Shown: positions 44,361-54,200 of the stretch, piece by piece
Position numbering within the stretch: position 1 is the stretch's first letter
How the letters are laid out: every line of letters starts with the position of its first letter
Source: CAVRIA01 sp963721115
GTDB lineage: Bacteria > Desulfobacterota > Binatia > HRBIN30 > CADEER01
Assembly (NCBI GenBank): GCA_963721115.1
Contig: CAVRIA010000015.1
Location: forward strand, 62,001 to 126,000
Reading direction: 5' to 3'
Length of the DNA: 64,000 nt
Position numbers and translations under genes: made by a program
Notes under the pieces: model-generated
What the model was told of the DNA's origin: nothing
The model's database searches: none
Seen by the model: only the letters and a program-made list of their open reading frames with translations

Positions 44361-44460
44361 CGCAAGCATTTTCGACTTCCCCCCTTTCCCGTCGACGTGC
44401 TAATGCCCAGACGAATCCCGGCTAATGGCCGGGAACCAACATCGAACGGAGGGGGGCAAC

Positions 44461-45412
44461 ATGCGACGAGGGTTTCGATGGGCGACGGTCGGGCTGGCGC
44501 TTGCGGCGATGCTCGCGCTTTCGGCACAACAGGCGGCGGCGTTCTGCTGGTGGAACTGCAGCTACACGAAGACGAAGTACCCGATCGTGCTGGAGCACGG
44601 CCTGGGCGGCTTCGACCAGCTGTTCGGCGTCTACGAGTACTGGTACGGGATTCCGTCCGCCCTGCAGAACGGCGGCGCCCAGGTCTTCGTCACCGAGGTC
44701 AGCCAGCTCAACTCCACCGAGGCGCGCGGCGAGCAGCTCATCGCGCAGATCGAGCAGATCGTCGCCATCACCGGCAAGCCCAAGGTCAACCTGATCGGCC
44801 ACAGCCACGGCGGCCTCGACGTTCGCTACGCGGCGGCGGTGCGCCCCGATCTGGTGGCGTCGGTCACCACGGTCGGCACCCCGCACAAGGGCGCCGAGCT
44901 GGCGGACTACCTGCGCGACCACGTGCAGAGCGGATCGTTCACCGAAGACGTGCTGGCCTACTTCGCCAACTCGCTCGGCACCGTGCTCGGCCTGCTCTCC
45001 GGCTCGAGCAACCCGCAGGACGCCATCGCGGCGCTCGACTCTCTCACCTCGTCGGGCCTGGCGACCTTCAACTGCCCAGTACCCGCAGGGCGTGCCGACC
45101 ACCGCGTGCGGCTCGGGCGCCTCGGTGGTGAACGGCATCCGCTACTACTCGTGGTCGGGAACCGGCGTCCTCACCAACCTGCTCGACGTCTCCGACGGGG
45201 CGCTGGCGCTGAGCTCGCTCTTCTACAGCGAGTCGAACGACGGCCTGGTCGGACGCTGCAGCTCGCACCTGGGCTCGGTCATCCGCGACAACTACTTCTA
45301 CAACCACCTGGACGAGGTGAATCAGATCCTCGGCCTGGTCTCGATCTTCGAATCCAACCCGACGTCGGTCTTTCGCGCCCACGCCAACCGTCTGAAGAAC
45401 GCGGGGCTGTGA
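44461..45412 (+). CDS. Secreted triacylglycerol lipase, foldase-dependent type (+1 frameshift)
   Basis: From ATG 44461 after GGAGGGG: signal peptide 'ATVGLALAAMLALSAQQAAA'. 'YPIVLEHGLGGFDQLFGVYE' carries the oxyanion HG (46-47), 'VNLIGHSHGGLDVRYAAAVR' the nucleophile S115, and 'SVTTVGTPHKGAELADYL' continues as in Pseudomonas/Burkholderia family I.1/I.2 lipases. An extra base at about 45072-45074 shifts the frame; then 'QYPQGVPTTACGSGASVVNG', 'SLFYSESNDGLVGRCSSHLG' (catalytic Asp) and 'NYFYNHLDEVNQILGLVS' (catalytic His) run to TGA 45412. Rejoined about 317 residues. Followed by its dedicated foldase. Confidence 0.9.
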
Positions 45413-45458
45413 CCTCGAAGCGGGGCGCCGGCGTGCCGCCGCGGCGCCCCGCGCATCC

Positions 45459-46493
45459 ATGAGCTTTCGACGCCTTCTTCTCGCCGGCGCCCTCCTCTCC
45501 GCCCTCGCTGCCGGCGGCTGGCTCGCCCGGGGCGCCGGCCGCGGCGCATCGGATACCGTGGCGTCTCGGCTGGCCGGCGCAAGGACGACCGCCACCCCCG
45601 CCGGCACGGCGCGGCTTGCGGGCATCGTAGAACGGCTGCGGCGCGAGACGGCGCCGGCGGTGCCGCCCGGCGCCCTGCCGGCTTCGCTGCGCGGCACGGA
45701 GGTGGACGGGGCGCTGCCCGTCGACGCGAACGGCAACTTGGTCGTCGGACCGGCGGTGCGCCGCTTCTTCGACTACTTCCTGTCGGCCGCCGGCGAGGAG
45801 AGCGAGGCAGCTCTGCAGACCCGCCTCGGCGCCGAGATCCGGGCGCGGCTCGACGGCGCGGCGGCGGCGCAGGCACTCGATCTGCTGGACCGGTACATGG
45901 AATACCGGGCGCGGGCGCGCGATCTCGGCGCCGAACGCGTCGCCGATCTCGATGCGCGTTTGGAACGCGTCAAACAGCTGCGCGCCGAGGTGTTCGGTGC
46001 CGACGACGCGCGGGCTCTGTTCGGCGACGTCGAGGCGCGGGACGAGGTGGCCACAGCGCAGCGGCGGGTACTGTCGGACCCCGCCACGAGCGAGGACGAG
46101 AAGGCCCGCCAGCTCGTCGAGCTGGAGATGCAGCTTCCCGAGGACGTGCGCCGTGCCCGTGCCGCCAGCCTGGCGCCGCTGCACCTGTACCGCGAGGAAG
46201 CGCGGCTGCGCGCGCGCGGCGCGCCGCCCGAAGAGATCCGCGCCGCGCGCCAGGAAGCGTTCGGAACGGAGGCGGCGGACCGCCTCGAGGAGCTCGACCG
46301 CCAGCGCGCCGATTGGCAGCAGCGCGTCGACGACTATCGCCGCGAGCGCGCCGCCATCGAATCCGATGCCTCTCTGAACGAAGCGGAGCGGAGCGCCGCC
46401 GTCGCTGCTCTCCTCGCCCGGCGCTTCAGCGAGCCGGAGCGCCTGCGCCTCCAGGCCCTCGATAGCTTGCAGGAGCAAAGCGGCAACAAATGA
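45459..46493 (+). CDS. Lipase-specific foldase (lipase modulator, Lif/LipB)
   Basis: 344 residues. N-terminal membrane anchor 'RRLLLAGALLSALAAGGWLA' (4-23), Ala/Pro-rich linker, then the foldase signature 'SLRGTEVDGALPVDANGNLV' and 'RRFFDYFLSAAGEESEAALQ' (about 76-120), followed by an all-helical charged region to the C terminus. It is a periplasmic, membrane-tethered steric chaperone that folds the lipase before type II export. Located 46 bases after the lipase stop, the usual lipA-lifO order. Confidence 0.93.
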   Translation: MSFRRLLLAGALLSALAAGGWLARGAGRGASDTVASRLAGARTTATPAGTARLAGIVERLRRETAPAVPPGALPASLRGTEVDGALPVDANGNLVVGPAVRRFFDYFLSAAGEESEAALQTRLGAEIRARLDGAAAAQALDLLDRYMEYRARARDLGAERVADLDARLERVKQLRAEVFGADDARALFGDVEARDEVATAQRRVLSDPATSEDEKARQLVELEMQLPEDVRRARAASLAPLHLYREEARLRARGAPPEEIRAARQEAFGTEAADRLEELDRQRADWQQRVDDYRRERAAIESDASLNEAERSAAVAALLARRFSEPERLRLQALDSLQEQSGNK

Positions 46494-46536
46494 GCGGTTT
46501 GCCCTCGCCTCCTTGACGGGCGCACCGCTCCGGGGC

Positions 46537-47691
46537 ATGAAAACGCGAATGAGCTTTTTCGCCCGTGCCCTGCTGGTCCTGGCGGCGATCGCGATGCTGG
46601 CGCTCATCGCCGTGCGGCTGCTGTTCGGCGGCGGCCGCCGGCTCGAGGATCGCACCGCGGCGCCGCTGCTGCCCGGGTCCGTGCTTCAGGTGGTGGTGAA
46701 TCTCGACTACCCGCCGGGAAACATCGCCGTCTCCAAGACGGGCCGCGTCTTCTTCACCCTGCACCCGGACGGCGACCCGCCCGCCAAGGTGATGGAGCTG
46801 GTCGACGGCAAGCCGGTTCCGTATCCCGATCCGGACATTCAGCACTCGCGCTCCGGCAAGCCCTATTTCCAGACGCCGCTCGCCCTGCGCATCGATCGGC
46901 AGAACCGCCTCTGGGTGCTGGACTACGCCAGGTACGGGTTCGGGCAGCCGCGCCTGCTGGCGTTCGACCTCGACAAGAACGAGCTGGTCGACTGGTACGA
47001 CTTTCCGTCGGACGTCGCCGGCCTGCTGTCCATGCTCAACGACTTCCAGGTGTCGCCGTCGGGCGACGAGATCTACATCGCCGAGAGCAGCCCCTTCCGG
47101 CAGACCCCGGCGCTGATCGTCTACGACACGGTGCACAAGACCAGCCGGCGTCTGCTGTCGGCTCATCCGTCGCTGCGCCCGCAGGACTACATCATCCAGG
47201 CACCGGACCGCGACATGGTCATCTTCGGTCTCTACAACATGCGCATCGGCGTCGACTCGATCGCCCTCGACAAGAACGGGGATTGGCTCTACTACGGCCC
47301 CGTCAACGGCGACCGGCTGTACCGCATCGCCACCGCCGACCTGGAGAACCCCTCGCTCGACCGCCAGGCCTTGGAGCACGAGATCGAGGACTTCGGACCG
47401 AAGACGCTGAGCGACGGCCTGACCGCGGACCTCGACGGAAACATCTACCTCAGCGACATGGAGCACTCCGCCATCCTGACCCTCGACGAGGACGGCAGGC
47501 TCATGACCCTCGTCAAGGACAGCCGCCTGCGCTGGCCGGACGGCTTCAGCTTCGGCCCCGACGGCTGGCTCTACGTCACCTGCAGCTCCCTGCAGGACGT
47601 CCTCTTCGTCGGCCGCGCCCACATGCAGGCGCACGCTCCCTATCAGATCTTCCGCTTCAAGCCCGGCCACGCGGGCGTGCCGGGACATTAG
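46537..47691 (+). CDS. Major-royal-jelly-protein (Yellow)-like beta-propeller protein
   Basis: 384 residues from ATG 46537. One N-terminal membrane segment 'FFARALLVLAAIAMLALIAV'. Propeller motifs: 'VVNLDYPPGNIAVSKTGRVF', 'FQTPLALRIDRQNRLWVLDY', 'LNDFQVSPSGDEIYIAESSP' and 'GLTADLDGNIYLSDMEHSAI', matching MRJP/SMP-30-like proteins. Bacterial members are mostly uncharacterised; lactonase or ligand-binding roles are proposed. It lies 43 bases after the foldase gene, possibly the same transcript, and is followed by a long inverted repeat. Confidence 0.85.
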   Translation: MKTRMSFFARALLVLAAIAMLALIAVRLLFGGGRRLEDRTAAPLLPGSVLQVVVNLDYPPGNIAVSKTGRVFFTLHPDGDPPAKVMELVDGKPVPYPDPDIQHSRSGKPYFQTPLALRIDRQNRLWVLDYARYGFGQPRLLAFDLDKNELVDWYDFPSDVAGLLSMLNDFQVSPSGDEIYIAESSPFRQTPALIVYDTVHKTSRRLLSAHPSLRPQDYIIQAPDRDMVIFGLYNMRIGVDSIALDKNGDWLYYGPVNGDRLYRIATADLENPSLDRQALEHEIEDFGPKTLSDGLTADLDGNIYLSDMEHSAILTLDEDGRLMTLVKDSRLRWPDGFSFGPDGWLYVTCSSLQDVLFVGRAHMQAHAPYQIFRFKPGHAGVPGH

Positions 47692-47695
47692 AGAA

Positions 47696-47862
47696 GCAGG
47701 TTGTTGGGTTGTTGGTTGTTCGTTGTTGGTAGGGGAACGATCGTCCGCACCAAGTGCGGTGGAGCCGGTGCGCGGGTGAGCCAGTGAGCCGGTACCCGCA
47801 CCGGCCATGCCCGCGCCTACTTCCTTCACCAACAACCAACAGCCCAACAACCAACAACCTGC
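47696..47862. repeat. Best-preserved inverted repeat of the AACAACCTGC family, 167 bp
   Basis: Left arm 47696-47731 begins GCAGGTTGTTGGGTTGTTGG and right arm 47828-47862 ends AACAACCAACAACCTGCC; they pair over about 35 bases with about three mismatches. The 96-base loop is GC-rich with its own small palindromes (GCACCAAGTGC, GGTGCGGGTACC-like). TTTTCC follows the right arm. The rest of the 372-base gap to 48063 shows only GC-rich sequence and the GAGGAAC ribosome-binding site of the next gene. Confidence 0.8.
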
Positions 47863-48063
47863 CCTTTTCCTAGGCATGGCGCTGCCCAGCCCCTCGGCAG
47901 GCGGGCGCCTTCCCCTCCCCGGCTTCACACCCTGATTCGTTCTCCCGCGTGGCACCGCGATTGCGTACGGGAGTCGCCCCTGTAGGGGGGGCAGTGCTCC
48001 AGTGGCCGGGCGGCACTCGCCCGGGAGGCGTCGCCGCGGCGTCCCGGCACGGTTCCGAGGAAC

Positions 48064-49170
48064 ATGGTCGAGAAAACCGACGAGATCAGTGCCCTGGTGG
48101 GGCAGTTCAGGGCGGTCGCTTCCCCGCTGCGCGCGGAGCTGAAGTCGCTGCACGACGAGTATGCCACCCTGAACGAAGGGGACGTCGCGACCTACATCCC
48201 CGAGCTCGCCAAGGCCGACCCGTCCTGGTTCGGCATCAGCGTCGTGACCGCGAAGGGCGAGACCTTCGCCTTCGGAGACGTCGCGCAGACCTTCACCATC
48301 CAGTCGATCTCAAAACCCTTCGTGTACGGACTGGCCCTGCAGACGCACGGGCGCGAGGCGACGCTGGCGCGGGTCGGCGTCGAGCCGACCGGTGACGCCT
48401 TCAACTCGATCGTCAAGCTGGACGAGAAGTCGAAGCGGCCTCACAACCCGATGGTCAACGCCGGGGCGATCGCCGCGGCGAGCCTGATCACCGGAAGCGA
48501 TCCGGCCGAGCGTCTCAACCGCCTGCTCGACACGTTCCGCCGCTACGTCGGACACGACGTCAACGTCGACATGGCGGTGTTCACCTCGGAGCGCGCCACC
48601 GGCCACCGCAACCGCGCCATCGCCCATCTGATGCGCAACTTCGGCATGATCGGCGACGACATCGAGGAGTCGCTCGATCTGTACTTCAAGCAGTGCTCCA
48701 TCCTGGTGACCTGCCGGGACCTGGCGGTGATGGCGGCGACGCTCGCCAACGACGGCGTCAATCCGCTCACCGGCGAACGCGCGGTCGACGAGACCTACAT
48801 CCGCGACATCCTGAGCGTCATGTACACCTGCGGCATGTACGACTACGCCGGCGAGTGGGCCTATCGCGTCGGCATGCCCGCCAAGAGCGGCGTCTCGGGA
48901 GGCATCATCGCCGTCGCGCCCCGGCGCGCCGGCATCGCGGTGTTCTCGCCGCGGCTGGACGAGCGCGGCAACAGCGTGCGCGGCATCAAGGTCTGCGAGG
49001 AGCTGTCGCGCCGCTTCGGCCTCCATCTACTCGAGGCCGGCGGCGCCGGCACCCGTTTCGAGGCGTCCCTGTCCACCCGCACCGCGGCGGCCGCCGCCCG
49101 GCCGCTGCTGGGATCCGGCGGCACGCCGGCGGCGCCCGCTGCTTCCGCCGGCGAGGATCCCCTGGCTTGA
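48064..49170 (+). CDS. glsA: Glutaminase A
   Basis: 368 residues. Serine-dependent beta-lactamase-fold glutaminase converting glutamine to glutamate and ammonia. 'FTIQSISKPFVYGLALQTHG' carries the catalytic S81-x-x-K84; 'RPHNPMVNAGAIAAASLITG' binds substrate via Asn; 'FKQCSILVTCRDLAVMAATL' (Tyr/Lys region) and 'PAKSGVSGGIIAVAPRRAGI' complete the site. The catalytic domain ends at about residue 315; the rest is an Ala/Gly/Pro-rich tail with no STAS or cNMP domain. Starts after CCGAGGAAC. Its TGA is five bases before the next gene, so the two are coupled. Confidence 0.95.
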   Translation: MVEKTDEISALVGQFRAVASPLRAELKSLHDEYATLNEGDVATYIPELAKADPSWFGISVVTAKGETFAFGDVAQTFTIQSISKPFVYGLALQTHGREATLARVGVEPTGDAFNSIVKLDEKSKRPHNPMVNAGAIAAASLITGSDPAERLNRLLDTFRRYVGHDVNVDMAVFTSERATGHRNRAIAHLMRNFGMIGDDIEESLDLYFKQCSILVTCRDLAVMAATLANDGVNPLTGERAVDETYIRDILSVMYTCGMYDYAGEWAYRVGMPAKSGVSGGIIAVAPRRAGIAVFSPRLDERGNSVRGIKVCEELSRRFGLHLLEAGGAGTRFEASLSTRTAAAAARPLLGSGGTPAAPAASAGEDPLA

Positions 49171-49175
49171 TCCCC

Positions 49176-50333
49176 ATGCGCCCACTGCTCCCCTCTCCCT
49201 CGCTGTTGCTGGTCGACGGCGCCGCCGATCAGCGCGACCTGCTGGCGCACCGCCTGCACCGTCTCGGCTACGACACCGAGGGAGTCGCGACCGCGGAGAG
49301 CGCGCTCGACCTGCTGCGAACCAGGCACTTCGACCTGATCCTGTTGCGCCTGATGGCCGCCGGTCTCGACGGGCTCGCGGTGCTGGAGACGGCCGGCTCC
49401 GAGCCCGCCTTGTGCGACGTTCCGATCCTGGCGCTCGCCGCCGCCGATCAGCAGGAGGCGATCACTTTGTCCCTCGAGATCGGCGCCGACGACTACCTGG
49501 TGCTGCCGTGCGAGAACGCCGTGCTGGAGAGGCGCGTTCGCCGCTGTCTGGAGATCCGCTCTCTGCGCCGGCGCGACCAGGGCCACCAGTCGCAGCTCGA
49601 GGCGGAGCGCCGCCGCGTCGACGACCTGGTGAAAGCGGTGATCCCGATCGGCGTCTCGCTGATGGCGGAGACCAACTTCGACCGCCTGCTCGAGGCGATC
49701 CTCGTCGAGGCCAAGTCGCTGTGCAACGCCGACGGCGGCACCCTCTACCTGCGCACCGCCGACGATCAGCTGTCCTTCAGCATCCTGCGCAACGACTCGC
49801 TCGGCATCGCCCTGGGCGGAAGCTCCGCCACACCGGTGTCCTTCCCGCCCCTGCCGCTGCGCGATCCGGAGACCGGCGAGCCCAACCTCGCCAACGTCGC
49901 CAGCTACGTCGCCGTCACCGGTCGTTCGGTCAACATCCCCGACGCCTACGCGGCCGAAGGGTTCGAGTTCTCCGGCACGCGCGCCTTCGACGGTCGCACC
50001 GGGTACCGCTCCACCTCGTTCCTGACGGTTCCGCTCGAGAACAGCCAGCACCGCGTCATCGGCGTCCTGCAGCTCCTCAACGCGGTCGACCGCGACAGCG
50101 GCTACGTCGTCCCCTTCGACCCCAGCCTGCAGCCGATCATCGAATCGCTCTCCCTGCTCGCCGCCGCCGCCCTCGAGGCCTATCTGCGCGAGGAGCGCCT
50201 GCGGCGGGAGATCGCGGATCTCCACATCCAGGTCGACGAGTCCAAGCGCGCCCGGCAGGTCGCCGAGATCGCGGACACGGACTACTTCCAGACCCTACAA
50301 GACAAGGTGAGGGCGCTGCGGTCGCGGCCCTGA
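49176..50333 (+). CDS. Degenerate receiver fused to a GAF domain
   Basis: 385 residues. Residues 8-125 have receiver fold spacing: 'LLLVDGAADQRDLLAHRLHR' and 'FDLILLRLMAAGLDGLAVLE', but the acidic pair is reduced (D14-G15) and the phospho-acceptor position is Arg58 instead of Asp; the conserved Lys is absent in 'DYLVLPCENAVLE'. So it is a pseudo-receiver. Residues about 165-345 form a GAF domain ('NFDRLLEAILVEAKSLCNAD', 'ASYVAVTGRSVNIPDAYAAE', 'SFLTVPLENSQHRVIGVLQL'), and a coiled coil closes the protein. No kinase or cyclase follows. Between glsA (5 bases) and the MinD-like gene (22 bases), probably one operon. Confidence 0.85.
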   Translation: MRPLLPSPSLLLVDGAADQRDLLAHRLHRLGYDTEGVATAESALDLLRTRHFDLILLRLMAAGLDGLAVLETAGSEPALCDVPILALAAADQQEAITLSLEIGADDYLVLPCENAVLERRVRRCLEIRSLRRRDQGHQSQLEAERRRVDDLVKAVIPIGVSLMAETNFDRLLEAILVEAKSLCNADGGTLYLRTADDQLSFSILRNDSLGIALGGSSATPVSFPPLPLRDPETGEPNLANVASYVAVTGRSVNIPDAYAAEGFEFSGTRAFDGRTGYRSTSFLTVPLENSQHRVIGVLQLLNAVDRDSGYVVPFDPSLQPIIESLSLLAAAALEAYLREERLRREIADLHIQVDESKRARQVAEIADTDYFQTLQDKVRALRSRP

Positions 50334-50355
50334 GCCGCCCGCCCCGAGGTGCAAC

Positions 50356-51120
50356 GTGGCCCGCATCGTATCAGTCCATTCCTTTCGCGGTGGAACGGGG
50401 AAGTCGAACCTGACCGCCAACCTCGCAGTCGCCACCGCCATGCGCGGCAATCGCGTCGGCGTCATCGACACCGACATCCAGTCGCCCGGCATCCACGTGC
50501 TCTTCGGGCTCGACGAGGACCGCATCACGCACGCCCTCAACGACTACCTGTGGGGCAAGTGCGCGATCGAAGACACCGCCTATGACGTCACGGCGGACCT
50601 CGGACTTCCCGCCGAGCCGGCCGGTGCCGTCTTCCTCATTCCGTCCAGCCTCAAGACCGGGGAGATCGCGCGCGTCCTGCGCGAGGGCTACGACGTGGCG
50701 ATGCTCAACGACGGCTTTCGCGATCTGATCCGGCGCCTCGAGCTCGACTTCCTCTTCATCGACACCCACCCCGGCGTCAACGAGGAGACGCTCCTGTCGA
50801 TCGCCATGTCGGACACGCTGATCATCATCCTGCGCGCCGACCAGCAGGACTATCAGGGTACCGCCGTGACGGTGGACCTCGCCCGTCGCCTCGAAGTCCC
50901 GCAGATGCTCATGATTGTGAACAAGGTCCTGCCGGCGTTCGACTTCGCCGCGATCGCGAAGAAGGTCGAGGAGACCTACGGCGTGCCCGTGGCCGCCGTC
51001 CTGCCGCTGTCGGAGGAGATGGTGCGTCTCGCCAGCGGCGGTGTCTTCTGCCTGCACTATCCTCTTGACCCCATTACGGAGAGCCTGCAGTCGGTTGCCG
51101 TCCAGCTCGCGAAAGCATGA
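50356..51120 (+). CDS. MinD/ParA-like ATPase with altered Walker A lysine
   Basis: 254 residues from GTG 50356. 'RIVSVHSFRGGTGKSNLTAN' is a deviant Walker A in which the signature lysine is Arg11 while K16-S17 remain; 'GNRVGVIDTDIQSPGIHVLF' is switch I, 'FLFIDTHPGVNEETLLSIAM' Walker B, and 'TLIIILRADQQDYQGTAVTV' follows as in MinD. C-terminal 'LHYPLDPITESLQSVAVQLA' could be an amphipathic membrane-targeting helix. The 3' 75 bases are repeated at 59508. Third gene of the glsA group; role probably positional or regulatory signalling (inference). Confidence 0.88.
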   Translation: MARIVSVHSFRGGTGKSNLTANLAVATAMRGNRVGVIDTDIQSPGIHVLFGLDEDRITHALNDYLWGKCAIEDTAYDVTADLGLPAEPAGAVFLIPSSLKTGEIARVLREGYDVAMLNDGFRDLIRRLELDFLFIDTHPGVNEETLLSIAMSDTLIIILRADQQDYQGTAVTVDLARRLEVPQMLMIVNKVLPAFDFAAIAKKVEETYGVPVAAVLPLSEEMVRLASGGVFCLHYPLDPITESLQSVAVQLAKA

Positions 51121-51260
51121 GCCAAGAGGCGACTTTGGTCCGCCGGGTAGGAGCTCAGTATTGACGCGACACCGACAACCGTGGAAGGTGCATCGACGGA
51201 ACGCATTGCGATGTATTGCGACGGGCGGACGACAGCCGGCATCGGCGATGGCGGGCGGTG

Positions 51261-54200
51261 ATGCGCGACCGAACGCCGCCCCGCGGCGAGCTCTTCCGTC
51301 GGTGGGCCGTAGTGGCCCTGGTGGCCGGCTCTCTCCCGGCGCTGATCGGATGCGGCGGCGGCTCCTCGTCGAGCGGCGGCGGAAGCGGCGGCGGCCTGCA
51401 GGCCCGGATCCTCTGGCAGCAGCGCAGTAACGGCCTCGCCACCCTCCGTACGGGAGTGCGGGCGCAAGAGCAGCCGGGCTTCGGCACCGAGCTGCCCGCC
51501 TCGGTCGTCACCGTGCGCTTCGTCATCGAGTCCGATGCCGGGCTGCGCTGCTGCCTGGCCGTCGACCCGGGCGGCTTTCCGGTCGACCCGGCCACCGGGC
51601 AGCGCTCGCTGCTGTTCACCGATCTGCCCGCCGGACCGGCGACCCTGACCATCGCCGGCTACCCGACCGACTTCGCGCCGGCGCCGTCCGGCATCACGTC
51701 GAAGTGCACCACGCAGCCGGCCGACGCCGGCACCGACTGCGATTCGGGCCGCTTCCAGACCCCGAGCTTCCAGAGCGCCGTGCAATCGGTCAGCATCGCC
51801 TCGGGCGCGGACACCGACGCGGGCGACATTCTGATTCCCGCCGTCCCCTTCCTGATCGAGGGGACCGTGAGCCCCGCACCGAACGGCCAGGCGGCCAACC
51901 CGGTGGCCGTGAGCTTCACGGTCGCCGATGCGTCGACCGGGATCGATGCCGCCACGATCGGCGCGAGCCTCACCCCGGCGCCGGCGGCGGAGGCTCTCTC
52001 GCTGGTCCCGTGTAACGATTCGGGGGCGACGCCGTGCAGCCCCGGCGGTGTGCTGCAGGTGAGCGGCTTCCAGGTGGGGCGCCCGGCGCAGTCGCTGGAG
52101 ATCGGCGCGGCGACGGTGGAGATCACGGCGGCGAATCTCGCCAGCCCGGCGGGGCAGCTCGACTACACGTATCCGTTCACGGTTCTGAGTGCACCGCCCA
52201 CGCCGACGCCGAGCGCCACCGCGACCGAGACGTCGACGTCGACGCCGACCGGTGTCGACACGCCGACGGCGACGAGCACGCCGGTGTCGACGCCAAGTGC
52301 GACGGCGGTCGATACCGCGACCGAGACCGAGACCCCGACCCGCACCGCCACGGCGACGGCCACCTTCACCGCCACGCCGACGGTGACCGTGACGGCGACG
52401 TTCACTCACACGCCGACGGCGACGTTCACCGCCACCGCGACGGTCACTGCCAGCGCCACGGCGACGGCGACCCCGGTCGACACGGCGACGTCCACCGAGA
52501 CCCCGACGGCGACAGCGACGGCCTCCGCGACGGATACTCCGGTCGACACGCCGGTCGACACGCCGACGTCCACGCCGACGGAGACGGCGACGTTGACCAG
52601 CACGCCGACCGCGACCGACACGCCGACGGCGACGGCCACTCACACCTCCACCGATACGCCGACGGTCACTGCCACACCGACGGAGACCTTCACGAGCACG
52701 GCGACGGTCACCGGCACGCCGCCGCCCACGGCGACCCCGACGGCGACGTTCACCGAAACGCCCACCGAGACCGCAACGTTCACTCACACGCCGACGGCGA
52801 CGCTTTACGAATACACCGACCGCGACGGCGACGAGCACCGCCACCTTCACCAGCACGGCCACCGCGACCCCGACGGTCACGCCGACACCGACGGTGACCG
52901 CCACCAGTACGGCGACGGTCACCGGCACGCCGCCGCCCACGGCGACCCCGACGGCGACGTTCACCCAGACGCCCACCGAGACCGCGACGTTCACTCACAC
53001 ACCGACGGCGACGTTCACGAATACGCCGACGCCGACCTTCACTCACACACCGACCGCGACGGCCACCTTCACCACCACCGAGACCCCGACGTTCACTCCG
53101 ACCCCGACGGTGACGTTCACCAGCACGGCGACGGTCACCGGCACGCCGCCGCCCACGGCGACCCCGACGGCGACGTTCACCCAGACGCCGACGGCCACCT
53201 TCACTCATACGCCGACCACGACGGCGACGAGCACCGCAACCGAGACCGCGACATTCACTTTCACGCCAACGGCCACCTTCACCCGGACACCGACCGACAC
53301 CCCGACCTTCACTCAGACACCCACGGCGACGTTTACCAGCACGCCGACCGCGACCTTCACGCATACGCCGACCCCCACGGCGACCTTCACCAGCACCCCG
53401 ACCGAGACCCCGACGTTCACGCACACGCCGACGGCCACCTCGACGAGCACGCCGGTGCCGACCGCCACCGGCACCGCGACCTTCACCAGCACGGCGACGG
53501 TGACCCCGACGTTCACTCACACACCGACCGCGACCTTTACGCTCACGCCGGCGTCCACCGCGACCAGCACGCCGGTGCCGACCGCCACCGGCACGGCCAC
53601 CGCCACCTTCACCGCCACCGCGACGCGGACCGCGACCTCGACCGCCACCGGCACCGCGACGGCCACCGCTACCGAGAGCCGACCGTGACGGAGACGCCGA
53701 CGCCGACGTTCACGCCGGCGGCGGGCTGCATGGTGGTGGTGGTGACGCCGGCGGCGGCGGACGACGTGTGGATGTCGGGCAGCGGCCCCACGTGGCCGCC
53801 GACGGTGGGCGACACGCTGGACTCCAGCGACCCCAACACCAACGTCAGCCAGGACGTCGTCGCGGGCGACCTACTTCTGCAAGATCGGAGCGCTGCGCTT
53901 CGACACGACGGGGGCGTACCCGAGCGGCGCGACCATCCCGTGGGCGGTGCTGCGGCTGACGCACGTGGGGAACATCCAGGACCCGGACTCGCGCTCGCTG
54001 CTGATGCGGTGGTCGAATCCGCAGGCGGCGGACGGGTGGGACCTGGGCGACTACCAGTGCGACCTGACGTCGAACGCGAGCAGCGTGCCGCTGTCGGCGC
54101 TGCCGAGCGGGGTGGGCGTGTACGACCACACGCTGACCTCGCCGACGGGGAACCTGGAGGACCGCATCATCGACACGAACTTCACGGGGCTGCGCCTGGT

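Noticed and set aside
41069..44460. Insertion sequence or transposon
   Set aside because: No transposase frame and no terminal repeats with target duplication; only non-coding repeats are present. A non-autonomous element remains possible and is mentioned as a finding.
41255..44527. Many open frames such as those beginning 'MWCGRPACTG' or 'MQAGRPHHN'
   Set aside because: They are translations of the palindromic repeats on both strands, with no conserved protein signal, and appear in all frames with similar length.
51057..53520. Long antisense open frames with Val/Gly- or Arg-rich sequence opposite the Thr/Pro stalk
   Set aside because: The period-3-compatible repeat is open in every frame; only the plus-strand Thr/Pro frame connects to real domains. 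The same holds at 59549-63608.
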